The notes beneath the pieces are model-generated. The model was not told the origin of the DNA. It did not search any database and saw nothing but the letters and a program-made list of their open reading frames with translations. A stretch of DNA of 64,000 bases, from positions 1,993,001 through 2,057,000 of the forward strand of contig CM059585.1 of assembly GCA_030407085.1 (NCBI GenBank). The letters run 5' to 3'. The stretch comes from Trichopria drosophilae (Eukaryota; Arthropoda; Insecta; Hymenoptera; Diapriidae). The position numbers and the translations under genes were made by a program. This document shows positions 36,701-48,700 of the stretch, one piece after another (the first letter of the stretch is position 1; each line of letters begins with the position of its first letter).

Positions 36701-39700
36701 ATGTATGTTTCTAGATATGTTTGCATTTCCTATAGGGTATATTTTCTATAATCTTAAATTTATTTTATATTTTAAAATGTTAATATATTTGGTTGTAATA
36801 ATAATACAGTCGACGACTACTTTATCACCAGTAGATCAGTTTGTACCCTAGTAGAGAAATGAGTGAATTCTGAAATCAGACTCAGAGAAGATCTGCTAAA
36901 GACTACAGATGGAGTATGTCCGAATTTGCGCATTGATCTGCCGTAAGATCCTTCCTAAACAATTGAGAGTTTCAAGTGACTACAGAATCTGCTTTACACT
37001 CACTTTGTTTTCTGAAGGAAGTTTCTTTGATAAATATAAATCGCAGGTTGAGAGAAGAATCTTCATCATTATTTTCTTTCGGAATATGAACTTATATCTT
37101 AATATAGCGTAAGTTAATAATCTGCAGTAAGAATCTTCACGAAGCAATCGAAACGTCTATTGAATGCAGTCTCCGTTTCCTGCGCCACTGATGAATGGAT
37201 TTTTCAGGAAGTTTCTTTGATAAGAAAAATATCCACGGCTGAGAGAAAAATGATTACTTTCTATGAGATTATTAACGGTAGACGAGGTTAATAATTCACA
37301 TTAGAACCAAGAAAACCTAATTTTTTTTTTTTAACAAACCATTCCAAAAACTTGTGAAATGAGGAAAAATCAACTATTAGGATAAATTCTTGATAAATTT
37401 CTTTGCTATATTTTAAGAGATCATATAGGTATATATATAGCCTAGAATTGCCGTACTCTAGTCTGAATTTTAAAAAGTCGATTAAATAATTTTTAATTTA
37501 TTAATTCGTAATTCTAGACGTTCCTGTGTATAACACTATTATAAATTGCTAAATTTTCAAGAAATTCCTGTAAGTAACTGATGAAATGACATCCGGTTGA
37601 AGTTTATTTCATATGCTGGTCTACAGCTAAACTAACATTCTGCTAGTAGATTCTTCTTTTTATCTGCATGCGAGTCATGTACGATTTTACCAAACATAAG
37701 AATCTGCGTTCAGTCTGTATTCAGGTACTTCTATGCAGAGTATATAAAAATGAAATAAGCTTCTGCTGCAGATCTTCAATACGACTGTATTAAGTTTACA
37801 TGAAGAATTTTGTGTGAAGAATCTTCAACCAGACTGCGATAATTTTACTTTAAGATTTTCATTACAGAATCTTCGTCCCCCCTTGTAATGAAGATGACTC
37901 TACTAGGGTATCGAAATGTTAATGACGATGCATACAGAAATTGTTTGGATATGATTGTCTCTGTAAATGTTTATTGGGTTGAGATGCTCAGTTTCTCTTA
38001 TATTAAACCTCATTTATCATTCTAAACACTTAATGTTTTTGCGTAATTTTTATTTAATTGTCAAAGTTATGGTGGTGCCCTAGGCACGTGCCTTGTATTC
38101 CTAATGGGTAATCCGGCCTTGTCTGTTACAACCAAAATTGGTGTGCAATTTGCCAATTAACAATATGTGGATTTACTGCTTCCGTAAATCAAAATAGGTC
38201 ACACAAAACTCGTAATAACTTATTTGTATGATTTAACTGCAAATAAACCTAGCAGATTCGAAATAGCAATTTCAACAATTTTCAACGTTCCGAAGCCATT
38301 TTGAAACGAAAAATAAAATAAATCAAATATATGTGGATGTATAATTTTGAAAAATCGGGATCACGTTTCTGATAGGTTAGAAGGTGATCTGAAACGGGTA
38401 TAGTTAAATTTAACCCATTAAGTCTAAAAAAGGCAAAATTTGCATCTTACGTTTGAGCTTCGGAAACTTTATGAAAACGTAAGAAAATCTTTTGGAAAAT
38501 AGCCAACCCTTCTATTTTCGGGTACGCTCTACAAGATAGAATGGTTTAAAAGTTTCAAAAATTTGATTTTCAATTTTGGTTTTTTATCGTACGATTTTGT
38601 TTTTCAAAATGGCGGCCAAAAAACGAAAGCCAAATAATCAAACTTTCATTTTACTACTGTTTCTGACGTTTTTTCATTGGAACCGTGTAAATTATTCAAT
38701 TATTCACGGAAAATCTGATTTTTAAAATCGGAAAACGATTTTAAGGTAGTTAGACCCTAGGATATAGTGTGTTGTGGAAAAATATTTAATATTATTTCCA
38801 CGAATAAAGATACTTGTAAAGAGAGGAAACATTATTGTTCCTGAACAAAATTGGAATGTGCATAAACAATTTGTTAAACAAATTTTAATAATGACTCAAG
38901 TTATCTTCTTCTCGCATGTCAAAACATTTTTGAAAATGAATGGATTTCAACGTATGATGGCTTATTTTTTTGAAAAATGATTCTTTACAACGTAGGATTT
39001 TACAAATTTCTGAAGCTAACGTCAAATATTTATTTTTGTTTAAAAAAGAAACTGATACTTTTTACAATCTTTTAATAATTTTAGTAGTCAGACAACAAAT
39101 TTTGAAAAATTCCACGGTGAAGTTATAGAGAATCATTTTCTCAAAAAAATAAGCCATCATACGTTGAAAAAATCCATTAATTTTTAAAAATTTGTTGACA
39201 GGCGAAAAGAACAAAATTCCAGTCATTAACCAAATTTTGTTAATAAATTGTTTTTGCACGGTTCAGTTTTTGTTTAATGACAATAATCTTTTCTCTCTTC
39301 AACAATAACTTTATTAATAAAAATTAAATTCTTGGAAACATAAAATATGTTTTCTCAACATGCTATATCCCGGGGTCTAACTACCTTAAAACGTTAAAAA
39401 AGGATAAAAAATAATAAAAAAGACACTTGAATTCATGGCAGTGGTTCGAGAAAAAATAACGGCTAAGAGATGAACATTGACAAATGATTACATTTACTTT
39501 ATTAACTAAGATTTGTTAAACTTTAAAAAACGATTTTTAAAACCTTAAGAACATTATTTTTCATATTTATCCCTTTATATAGTTATTTAAAAAAAATATT
39601 ATATTTAAGTACATTTTTAAAAATCGTACAACAAAAAACTAAAACTGGTTGAAAAGTTTGGATATTTTGTGCTTTTTTGTGCATATTTGCGACATAACAA

Positions 39701-42700
39701 ATTTCCTTCGCACTCAAATTTTTGATTAAGTACAAATTTTTCATAAAAAAATCGATTTTTTTTGTTAAATTGTTAATCAACTATTTGAAATCACATTTTT
39801 GAAAATTTTAAACCATTCTATCGTGTAGATCGTATCCGAAAATTGTAGGGTTGGGGTTTCCAAAACAGTATCTTACTTTTTCACAAAGTTTCCTGAGCTC
39901 AAACGTAAGATACAAATTTTCCCTTTTGGGACTTAATCGGTTAAAAACAACAATGTGTCTAAAAAATTCAGTTTTTTTTTTAAAATATTTGTGTAAAAAA
40001 ATGTGGTAAACGTCATTTCTCGAAAATTTTAATGGCGCCATGCCAATTGAAAGTGCGACCTCAAAACTATTCGAATATTGATGTTTCCCTTTTTTTTTAA
40101 TTTGTATTGTACAAATAAAACGATGCTGAAATTGGTGTGAAAATTAGGAACCTTTGGGACTTAAAGGATTAAGATCAGTTATCACCAATAAATTGAATTT
40201 CACTAGAGATTTCTCTTAACCCTTAGTTTCGACGGGTATTTTAAAGCCTTTTCCTTTCACTACCTTAGTTAAATGTGTCCTGCCGTTTGAAAATGCTTAC
40301 AGTTGTGAAATTTATAAAGTACAATTTGAATTTTCTCTAGGTCAAAAACGGCCCATCCCAAACAACACAAGCTCGACCCAGGACGTCCTCAGGAGCCCCT
40401 GAGAAGATCCCGAGGGCCAAAACCGGACATTTGGATATCCTCGGGAGCTCCCCAGGACATCCCGGGACGGATTGTGCTTTTAGGGATGCGTCGGGATTAA
40501 GGGTTAACCCTTAGTTTCGACAGCTATTTTAAAACCTTTTTCTCCCACTACCTACACTGTAAAAAAGACTAGTGTGAAATTACTCTGAAAGAGGGTAATC
40601 AGTGGGACCTTCTCTGAACGTGAACAAATCCCCAGAAACAGTGTGAAATGACCACAAAAATTGTAAATTTACAAAGAAGCGATTTCTCACGGACTTGAAA
40701 TGTGAGGTTAACAAAAACAATGGTGTAGTAAATTTACAAGTTTTACGGCGAAAATTACAACGTCAATAGTAAAATATTAATTTATATAAGCGATTTTACA
40801 ATTTGGGGATTAAAATTTACATTTTTCACCGCGAAACCTATTTTACACTTTAAATTTAATGTAAATGATTAACAATAAACAGGACACTGGTAGTCCTTAC
40901 GTATAGGAACAATAGAAAATTATGTTTTTATAAATTTACTAAAGTCTTTTTTTTTATTAAATATTTCACACAAAACATTTTAATGGTAGTTTTAATCCTT
41001 TTAAGTATTTCCCTGGTGAAAATTTCCGTAAAATCATATAATAAATCATATGAGATTTTTATAATTTCTTTAATATCTTAGAGGAATGCAGATGATTGTA
41101 ATTAATTTTCTGATAATATTATTATTTCTTATAATTACATGAGAAATCACATGAAAAGTTTCCCTGATATTTTAAAAATCTCATATGATTTATCATATGA
41201 TATTACGAACATTTTCAGTATGGTTGTACATTACTTATCAAGAGATTGAATTTATTTTATGTTGTTCATAATGTTGCTTCATATCTTTTGAATTTGTAGT
41301 TTTGTGAACGCAATTTTGATATAAACAATTGTATTGTCTTTTATGAAAATGGAAAATATGTTTTCTAAAACTCTCATAATTTTTACACGTAACATTACAT
41401 TGCGTTTGCATTTTCAAGTTTTGCACGTAATTTTTTGATGCTGGTCATATTGATAGATAGTCTCAAATTTAAAAGCTCATATTCTGCAAGCATACATTTT
41501 TTAAAATAGCAAATAATGGTGTAGGGAATAAAAAAAGGATTTCAACATCAAGCACAATTGAATACCCTCGAAACAAAATTAAACTGTTTCATTTGATTGT
41601 CTTATATATATTTAATGAAAAATTTGATAACTGCCTTGTGGAAAAATATTGCTGAAAAGTACTGAAAATATATTCCTGAAAATCTCTAAAAAAATACTGA
41701 TTTAATATCGAAATTGGGACTAGTATATTCAGAAGATTTCAGAAACTTTCAGCAAATTGTAGTAATAATGCTGAAATATACTGAATATTTATTTGAATTT
41801 TACTGAAATATTTATCTGAATGTTACTAAAATATTTCTCGGAAAAATACTAAAATTGTTCTGAATTTTCCTGAATTACACTCAATTACTATAAAAATCAT
41901 TGCACTAGAAACGTTTTCAGCGTATTTTATCAAAATGTAGTAAGTTTTCTGAAATAAGCTGATATTTTCCTGAATTCTACTGAAAATTCTAATGTATCTT
42001 TTATTGAAAAATAAATACTGATTTAATATCGAAATTGGAACTATTCTTTTCAGGATGTCATTCGATAAAATGCAGTGATATTGCTGAAATTAACTCAATA
42101 TTTATCTAAATTTTAATAAGTGTTATTCTGAGCTATTTCATCTAAAAATTGTACTGAATTCCGCTAAATTAATATCGAAATTGGTATTTTAAAACATTCA
42201 TGAACTTAGTCGATTTTAATAGAATTTTGTACTTTTCTTAAATTTGACTAATACATCTGTAAATTCTAATGAAATGTTATCTGGAAAAATTATTAAGAAA
42301 TTGATCCGAATTCTTCATACAAAGAATTATGAATGTCTTTCAATAAAGTTAATAAAATTGGTTTAAAATGACTGAGACTTTAAAAACCTTCTACAACACA
42401 AATTTTTATATTAATTCAATGGCATTCAGGAAATTTAATACAATCTTAATATTTTCTAAAGAAATACTTCAAATTGTTATTTAGTAAAATTTCGAGTTCA
42501 GTTCAGCAAGGTCCATATTGCTGTGTTATTTTACTCTGTATAAATACCCGAGTATTATTTTATACAAGTTCCAATTTCGAATATGAAATCTGTATTATTA
42601 ACAGTTTTTTGGAAAAATACGAGAGATAAATTTGTAATTATTAATCATTTCCTAAGAACATTATGCAAAGTTTCTGAATAATGCTAAAAATACATGAAAT

Positions 42701-45700
42701 TATCTGAAAAAATGTAATAACAAATGACTAATTGTTATAGAATATTTTTAGAGACATTTAGATAAATTCAGTAACTTTCAGTATTTGTGCGAAAAACGAT
42801 TTGTTAAAATTTTCTGAAAATATCTGAAAGTTACAAAAAAATAGGCTCTAAATTTGTACTGTGGCTTCTATCTATTTCAATAAAATGTAGGTTCTTTCAT
42901 TAACTTTTCAGTACGTTGTTAACATATCAATGTAATTTTAGCAATTTTCAATAACATTTTACTGAAACTTATTCTGAATTTGTTTGAAAATATCTAAGTC
43001 CCAATTTCGATATTAATTCAGATTGAATTTCAGCAAAATTTAGCTTAATTGATCGTTTTAGCAAATTTCATTATTTTTTTAGCAAAATTTTTCCACAAGG
43101 GCTATTATAATAATGATCAAAATGTGATGTAGCTTAAAAACCATTACATAGTAACATTTCTTTTAGGTATCATTTCGAAAAATTGTGTACATTTTACACA
43201 CAAAATCTGAAAAGTAACTACATTTCCTCATGAATACAAAAGTAAACAAACATAACCTCCTCAGGTTAGATGCATATATGTATATATATATATATATGAC
43301 TGAATGAGATGATGTCGTACATATTGTAGCCTTCCTTTCGTCTAAGACTTTCTATCTTATGGACATCTAATGCAGACTGTCAAAATGGTCAAAATTCAAT
43401 CACTTTCTGTATTTTTTTATAGATGTGGCGTGATTTTGTCAAGTGCGTGAAGGGACAGTGTGATTTAGCACATAACCTCAAAGTATTTTCACAACCGCCA
43501 GCGCGATTTGGCACGAAATAGTAATTAAAAAATTAGTAAAATTACACTTTTTAGAGTACAGTGGCCCTCCCGTTATTTTAACTCCTCTTATTTTAACTTG
43601 TTTTCGTCCCTTATGTTAACTTCTTCCCCTCATGAGTTCCCCCACCATTCGCCATTTGAAAGTGTTCAAAAGAGTGCGGATTGCTATTTGCGCTTGCGCA
43701 TTTAGGTGAAGAAGGACGCCAATACATGTATACAGTAGTCCTTCCCTTATTCTAATTTGTCCAGTCAGGCAAGATGGCGGACTTCTTCCCTTATTCTAAT
43801 TTTCCCCTCTCCCCCACTACAGTACCCCTTCCCTTATTCTAATTTTTTCTCTTCTATTCTAATATTTCCCCTCGCGCGTTCTCCCCACTGACGTGTGTTG
43901 ACGTGTGGATTTTCTAAATACAAATAACGGCGCATGCGCAACAAAAGAAAAAGAGACAAAAGTGAGACTACAAATCTAAGTAGTGGGGGAGAGGGGAAAA
44001 TTAGAATAAAGGAAGAAGGACGCCATCTTGCCTGACTGGACAAATTAGAATAAGGGAAGGACTGCTGTACTTAGATTTGTAGTCTCACTTTTGTTGCGCA
44101 TGCGCCGTTATTTGTATTTTGAAAATCCACACGTCAACACACGTCAGTGGGGAGAACGCGTTAGGGGAAATATTAGAATAGGAGAAGAGAAAAAATTAGA
44201 ATAAGGGAAGGAGTACTGTATCTCCTTTCTGTGTTTTTATTCTCTCATACTGCCAGTGGTGGGGATGAAGGGAAGCGGTAAAATAAGGGAAGAAGCCACC
44301 ATCTTCCTTGACTCGAAAAGTTAAAATAAGGGGAGGGCCACTGTAGGACCTAGGACCTCTCTTATTCTAATCGTTCCCCCACAAGTCTTCTCCCACTGTC
44401 ACACGAAAAGTCAACGAAAAATATTGTCCACGAATCATAAGCTCGCAAGCAAAGTAAGTGGGGGTACGGGGAAAATTAGAATAAGAGAGGTCCTACTGTA
44501 TCTTCTTTCTGTGTTTTTATTCTCTCATATTGCCAGTGGTGGGGATGAAGGGAAGAGGTAAAATAAGGGAAGAAGCCGCCATCTTCCTTGACTCGAAAAG
44601 TTAAAATAAGGGGAGGGCCACTGTAGGTAATTAATAGGACCCACTTTCAAAGAGACAATTTTATAGTAAAATTAATATTATGAATTGTTCAATTTCAACT
44701 GCAATAGTGACCAATGGAATCGAATTTTTATCTCTTCCAAAACAAGAATTATCACTGAGTGTCAGTAAAACTGTAGTGTGATTTTACAATGCCCTAGTAA
44801 TTTCACACTGGTCTTTTTTACAGCCCTATTGAAAAAATCCATGTGGATTCCATATGGATTTTCAATATGAATTTTCCATGTGGATTCCACATGGATTGAT
44901 GTGGATTCCATGTGGATTCCATATGGATTTTTTATGTGGATTCCATATGGATTTTCATATATGGATTCCATATGGATTTTCCACATGCATTTTATGTGAT
45001 AGAATGTGGAATCGATATGGATTTTTTACGTGTATTTCCACATGGGTTTTCTACATGAATTCCATGTGGATTCCATATGGATTTTTTATGTGGATTCCAT
45101 ATGGATTTTCTTATATGGATTCCATATGGATTTTCATGTGGATTTTCCACATGCATTTTATGTGGAAGAATGTGGAATCGATATCGATTTTTTACGTGTA
45201 TTTCCATATGGGTTTTCCACATGAATTCCATGTGGATTTCTGGTGTGGATTCTATATGGATTTTTTATGTGGATTCCATATGGATTTTCATGTGGATTTT
45301 CCACATGCATTTTATGTGGAAGAATGTGGAATCGATATCGATTTTTTACGTGTATTTCCATATGGGTTTTCCACATGAATTCCATGTGGATTTCTGGTGT
45401 GGATTCCACATGGATTTTTTATGTGGATTCCATGTGGATTGTCTTATATGGATTCCATATGGATTTTCATGTGGATTTTCCACATGCATTTTATGTGGAA
45501 GAATGTGGAATCGATATCGATTTTTTACGTGTATTTCCATATGGGTTTTCCACATGAATTCCATGTGGATTTCTGGTGTGGATCCATATGGATTTTTTAT
45601 GTGGATTTCCATATGATTTTTTAGCTTATATGGATTCTAGCCATATATTTTTTATTTTTTTTATGAATTTTAGCCATATGGATTCTAAGTGGATTTTTGA

Positions 45701-48700
45701 TGTGGATTCTATATGGATTTTCATTACATACATTCTGCGCTTAGTAAAAATCGTTGTTGTGGGGAAAATCCACATGAAAATCAATATCAAAAATCCATAT
45801 ACAATTCATATAAAAAAATCCACATGGAATCCACATCAATCCACATGGAATCCATATGGAATCTACATGGATTTTTTCAATAGGGAGTGTAGGTCAAATA
45901 TGACCTGCCGTTTGAAAATGCTTACAGTTGTGCAATTTATAAAGTACAATTTGAATTTTCTCAGGGTCGAAAACGATCCATAAAAATTGTGTTGTGTAAT
46001 TGTCTATATGATACAAACGTCTGTCATAAAAAAACAAAATAAAACTTACCGTGTTGCTTCGAGATGAAAGTAGAAGTTAGAAATGACTGTGTACGCAGCC
46101 ATTCGTATCTGACTACAAGAACTACTGCAGGCTGCAATCGCCATGGCCAAAACTCCGCAATGAATTACTTTGTGACAAGCAACGACATTGTTTTCAGCTA
46201 ACAAATGGGAAAATACCGGCAAGTAAAATGCTGGATCGTAAACTTCTTCGGGACATTTTGTGAGGTGACACTAAAAATAAATTCCATAAATATTCAACAA
46301 ACTTTTCCCACATTCAAAAATTACCTTATCACTTGTCGCAGATCTGTGAACAGGAAAATTTTTGACAGTATTAGCGACTATCTCCGGATTTAGTAAATCC
46401 ATAACTTGAGAAGTCGTTGGTTGTCTAAACAGCGCAGTGTCTTTAACCCCTTTGATACTGTAATGTTCCGCAGCTGCGTTGCCCCAAAGATACGGTCGAT
46501 GTTCGTCAAGTTTAATTCCATTGCTCTCGTAATGTTGTAAAATCTAAAACATTAAAACTGTAAAACTCTTTCAAGAGAGAAAATATCTTTGTTACCATAA
46601 GTATAAATTGATCGCTGGCATCAAGCGTAGCATTGTACGCAGACAAGTACAACGACACTTGTGACGAACACATAACCGAATGATTTTTCTTCACCAAAAT
46701 CCATAGCAATTCCAATAAATCACCTGAAAAGAAAATTTGTTAGTCTTCGCTTAAGAAATGTTATAAATTACTAACGTTTAACTTCCGAGGATCCCAGCAT
46801 GATGTTTAAAAATTCTGAATGCGAGGTTGCCATCTCAAATATGGTTTTCGCATACTCTTCGTTGCAGTTATTTTTATACGCAATGTCGCATAAATTAATT
46901 AAAGGTTTCAAAGAAAACTTATTTTCCTTAGAGATTTTGAGACCTTGTTTCAAGGAGAACCTCGTAAATTGTGGCCACGAATGATTTTTGTTCAGTTCCT
47001 CGTAACTGCAGTTATTTTTTCTCAGGTCATCGATCGTTTCAACCATAACCTTTTGGATGTAACCCAACTTTTCAGAGTTCTTCGAATCTTTTTTCAGTGA
47101 CGATACCGCTACGTAGAGAAGAAATTGTAGAAATTCAACCATTGCATTCTTGTTTATTGATGAATATCTCTTGAAACAACTTTGAATCAATTTAATTCGA
47201 TGAATTTTAACACCTTCTAACTGATCGCCGCTAATTAGAATCTTTTTACATATTTCTTTACAAATTTCTGGACCTTAAAAGAAAACTTATTAAAAACAAG
47301 AAATTTTTCTGTATTTGTAAATGAAAGATCCTCACTGAAAGTTTGTATTAAATACATTACGGCTTCCACATCGTCTTCGATCCAAGATTCTTCCATGCTC
47401 GAGTCGTTTAAATATTCGACAATCTTCGATTGATAAGCGTTGGACAGCACAGAAACAAACTCTGTTCCCCATTTATGTTTTAAATTACTCGAGAAAAATT
47501 TGAGTGCGACATCCAAAGAGTCTAAATTTTTATCATTTGTAACAAAATTCACAAACGGTTGAACAAATTTTCCATTTTGGGCGATGCACAACGATAAAAG
47601 TTTTATAAGATTAGGATTCGTAATATTTTTTAGTAAAGCCAGGAACATTTCTGAAAGAAGGAAATTTAGTCACGATTCTTTTTAAAAAGTCGATTAGAAC
47701 TTACTTCCGTCTACTGCGTTAATGCTGCGCGGATGTTTCTTCAAATACGTGTACAAAGAACAATACCATTCGTTGTAATCTACTTCGGAAGTTGCTTTCG
47801 ATTGTACTATACACGAAAATATTCTTTTTACTAACGATAGATTCTCCACTTTTGCTTCCGAGGAAATATTTAGTAACTTTGGTAACAACACGCTCCAAGA
47901 TGATTTTGCTGGCGAATTTGTAATTTCCGTTAGTAAATTATTCGCTGTGTCGACATCGACATGTAGCAAATCAACAAATTCGACAAAAATCTCTTTGTCT
48001 CGTTTCTTTACTGCGGACATTAAATCATTCACAAATTTTTCTCGGAATGGTAAAATGACATCCAGCGTAAGTAAAGAATTGTCTATATCGTTGATTGATA
48101 CGCAAATATCAAGTAATGTTTTCGTAAACACGTATTCCACCGAACTTTTCGTTTTGTAAACAGGTTCAAAATAATGTAGTGTCGTAGGATGCGTAAAAAT
48201 CCACTTGACGCAATCTTTTATAACTTCTGATTCGTCTTTTTCTACATTTTTTGCAATCTTCAGCAAAGAAATAATAACAAGTTTCAAAACTTCAATTTTC
48301 TCAGTTAAGTTTTCTCTTTTCGTGAATTGTACGAAATAAAAAATTGACATTTCAAATAGTCGCATAATTTCGTTGAATGTCAATGTAAACTTTTCGTTAT
48401 TTATAATTAACGTATTGTCTTTTGTAGAAATTGTTGGGTTATCGTCATTCGAAAGCAAAATTTTGCTTATTCGATGCATGGCACCTTTCGATTCTGTTTT
48501 ACTTAAACTGGTTGGTGCGTTACCCCATGACGTTATGTACTTTTTCGACGAAATTTTTAAATCTTTTGATAAGTACTGCAAAGCTCCCGGGGCTACTTGG
48601 CAGTGTAAAGTTTGTACTAAAACAATCGATATATATTCGACAACAGCCGATGTTGGATTTTTGTTTACACTTTCAATTGCGGTACAGATGAGAGGGGATA

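Larger units (their letters stand above)
35731..40168. mobile_element. Composite TTAA-flanked element with three insertions inside
   Basis: The left end CCTTTTAAATCCCAAA follows TTAA (35727-35730). The right end GGGACTTAAAGG precedes TTAA (40169-40172). Both ends share the subterminal words ATTTCAGCATCGTTTT, in opposite orientation. It encloses a hAT-like element (36054-38121, itself holding copy B) and a second TTAA-type element (38414-39940). The ends are more decayed than those of its passengers, as expected for the oldest layer. Confidence 0.6.
40555..45889. mobile_element. 5.3-kb element with CACTGTAAAAAAGAC ends, TA duplication
   Basis: Left end CACTGTAAAAAAGACTAGTG after TA (40553-40554). 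The right end is its near-perfect complement (CACTGGTCTTTTTTACAG at about 44806-44823), completed after a nested insertion by TG at 45888-45889 and TA at 45890-45891. The terminal repeat continues with TGAAATTACT for about 31 bp. Removing it rejoins the interrupted CCCTTAGTTTCG element. The interior holds a small zinc-finger reading frame, the 41633-43101 insertion and several pogo-like elements. The class is not known to me. Confidence 0.6.

Noticed and set aside
44824..45885. CRISPR-like array
   Set aside because: Repeats are contiguous and palindromic without unique spacers of constant length, and the genome is eukaryotic.
44854..45983. Long overlapping open frames (up to 179 codons) with WIPYGF-like repeats on both strands
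   Set aside because: They are translations of one short stop-free satellite word, open in several frames at once, inside an element with terminal inverted repeats. No start, domain or splice context supports a protein.
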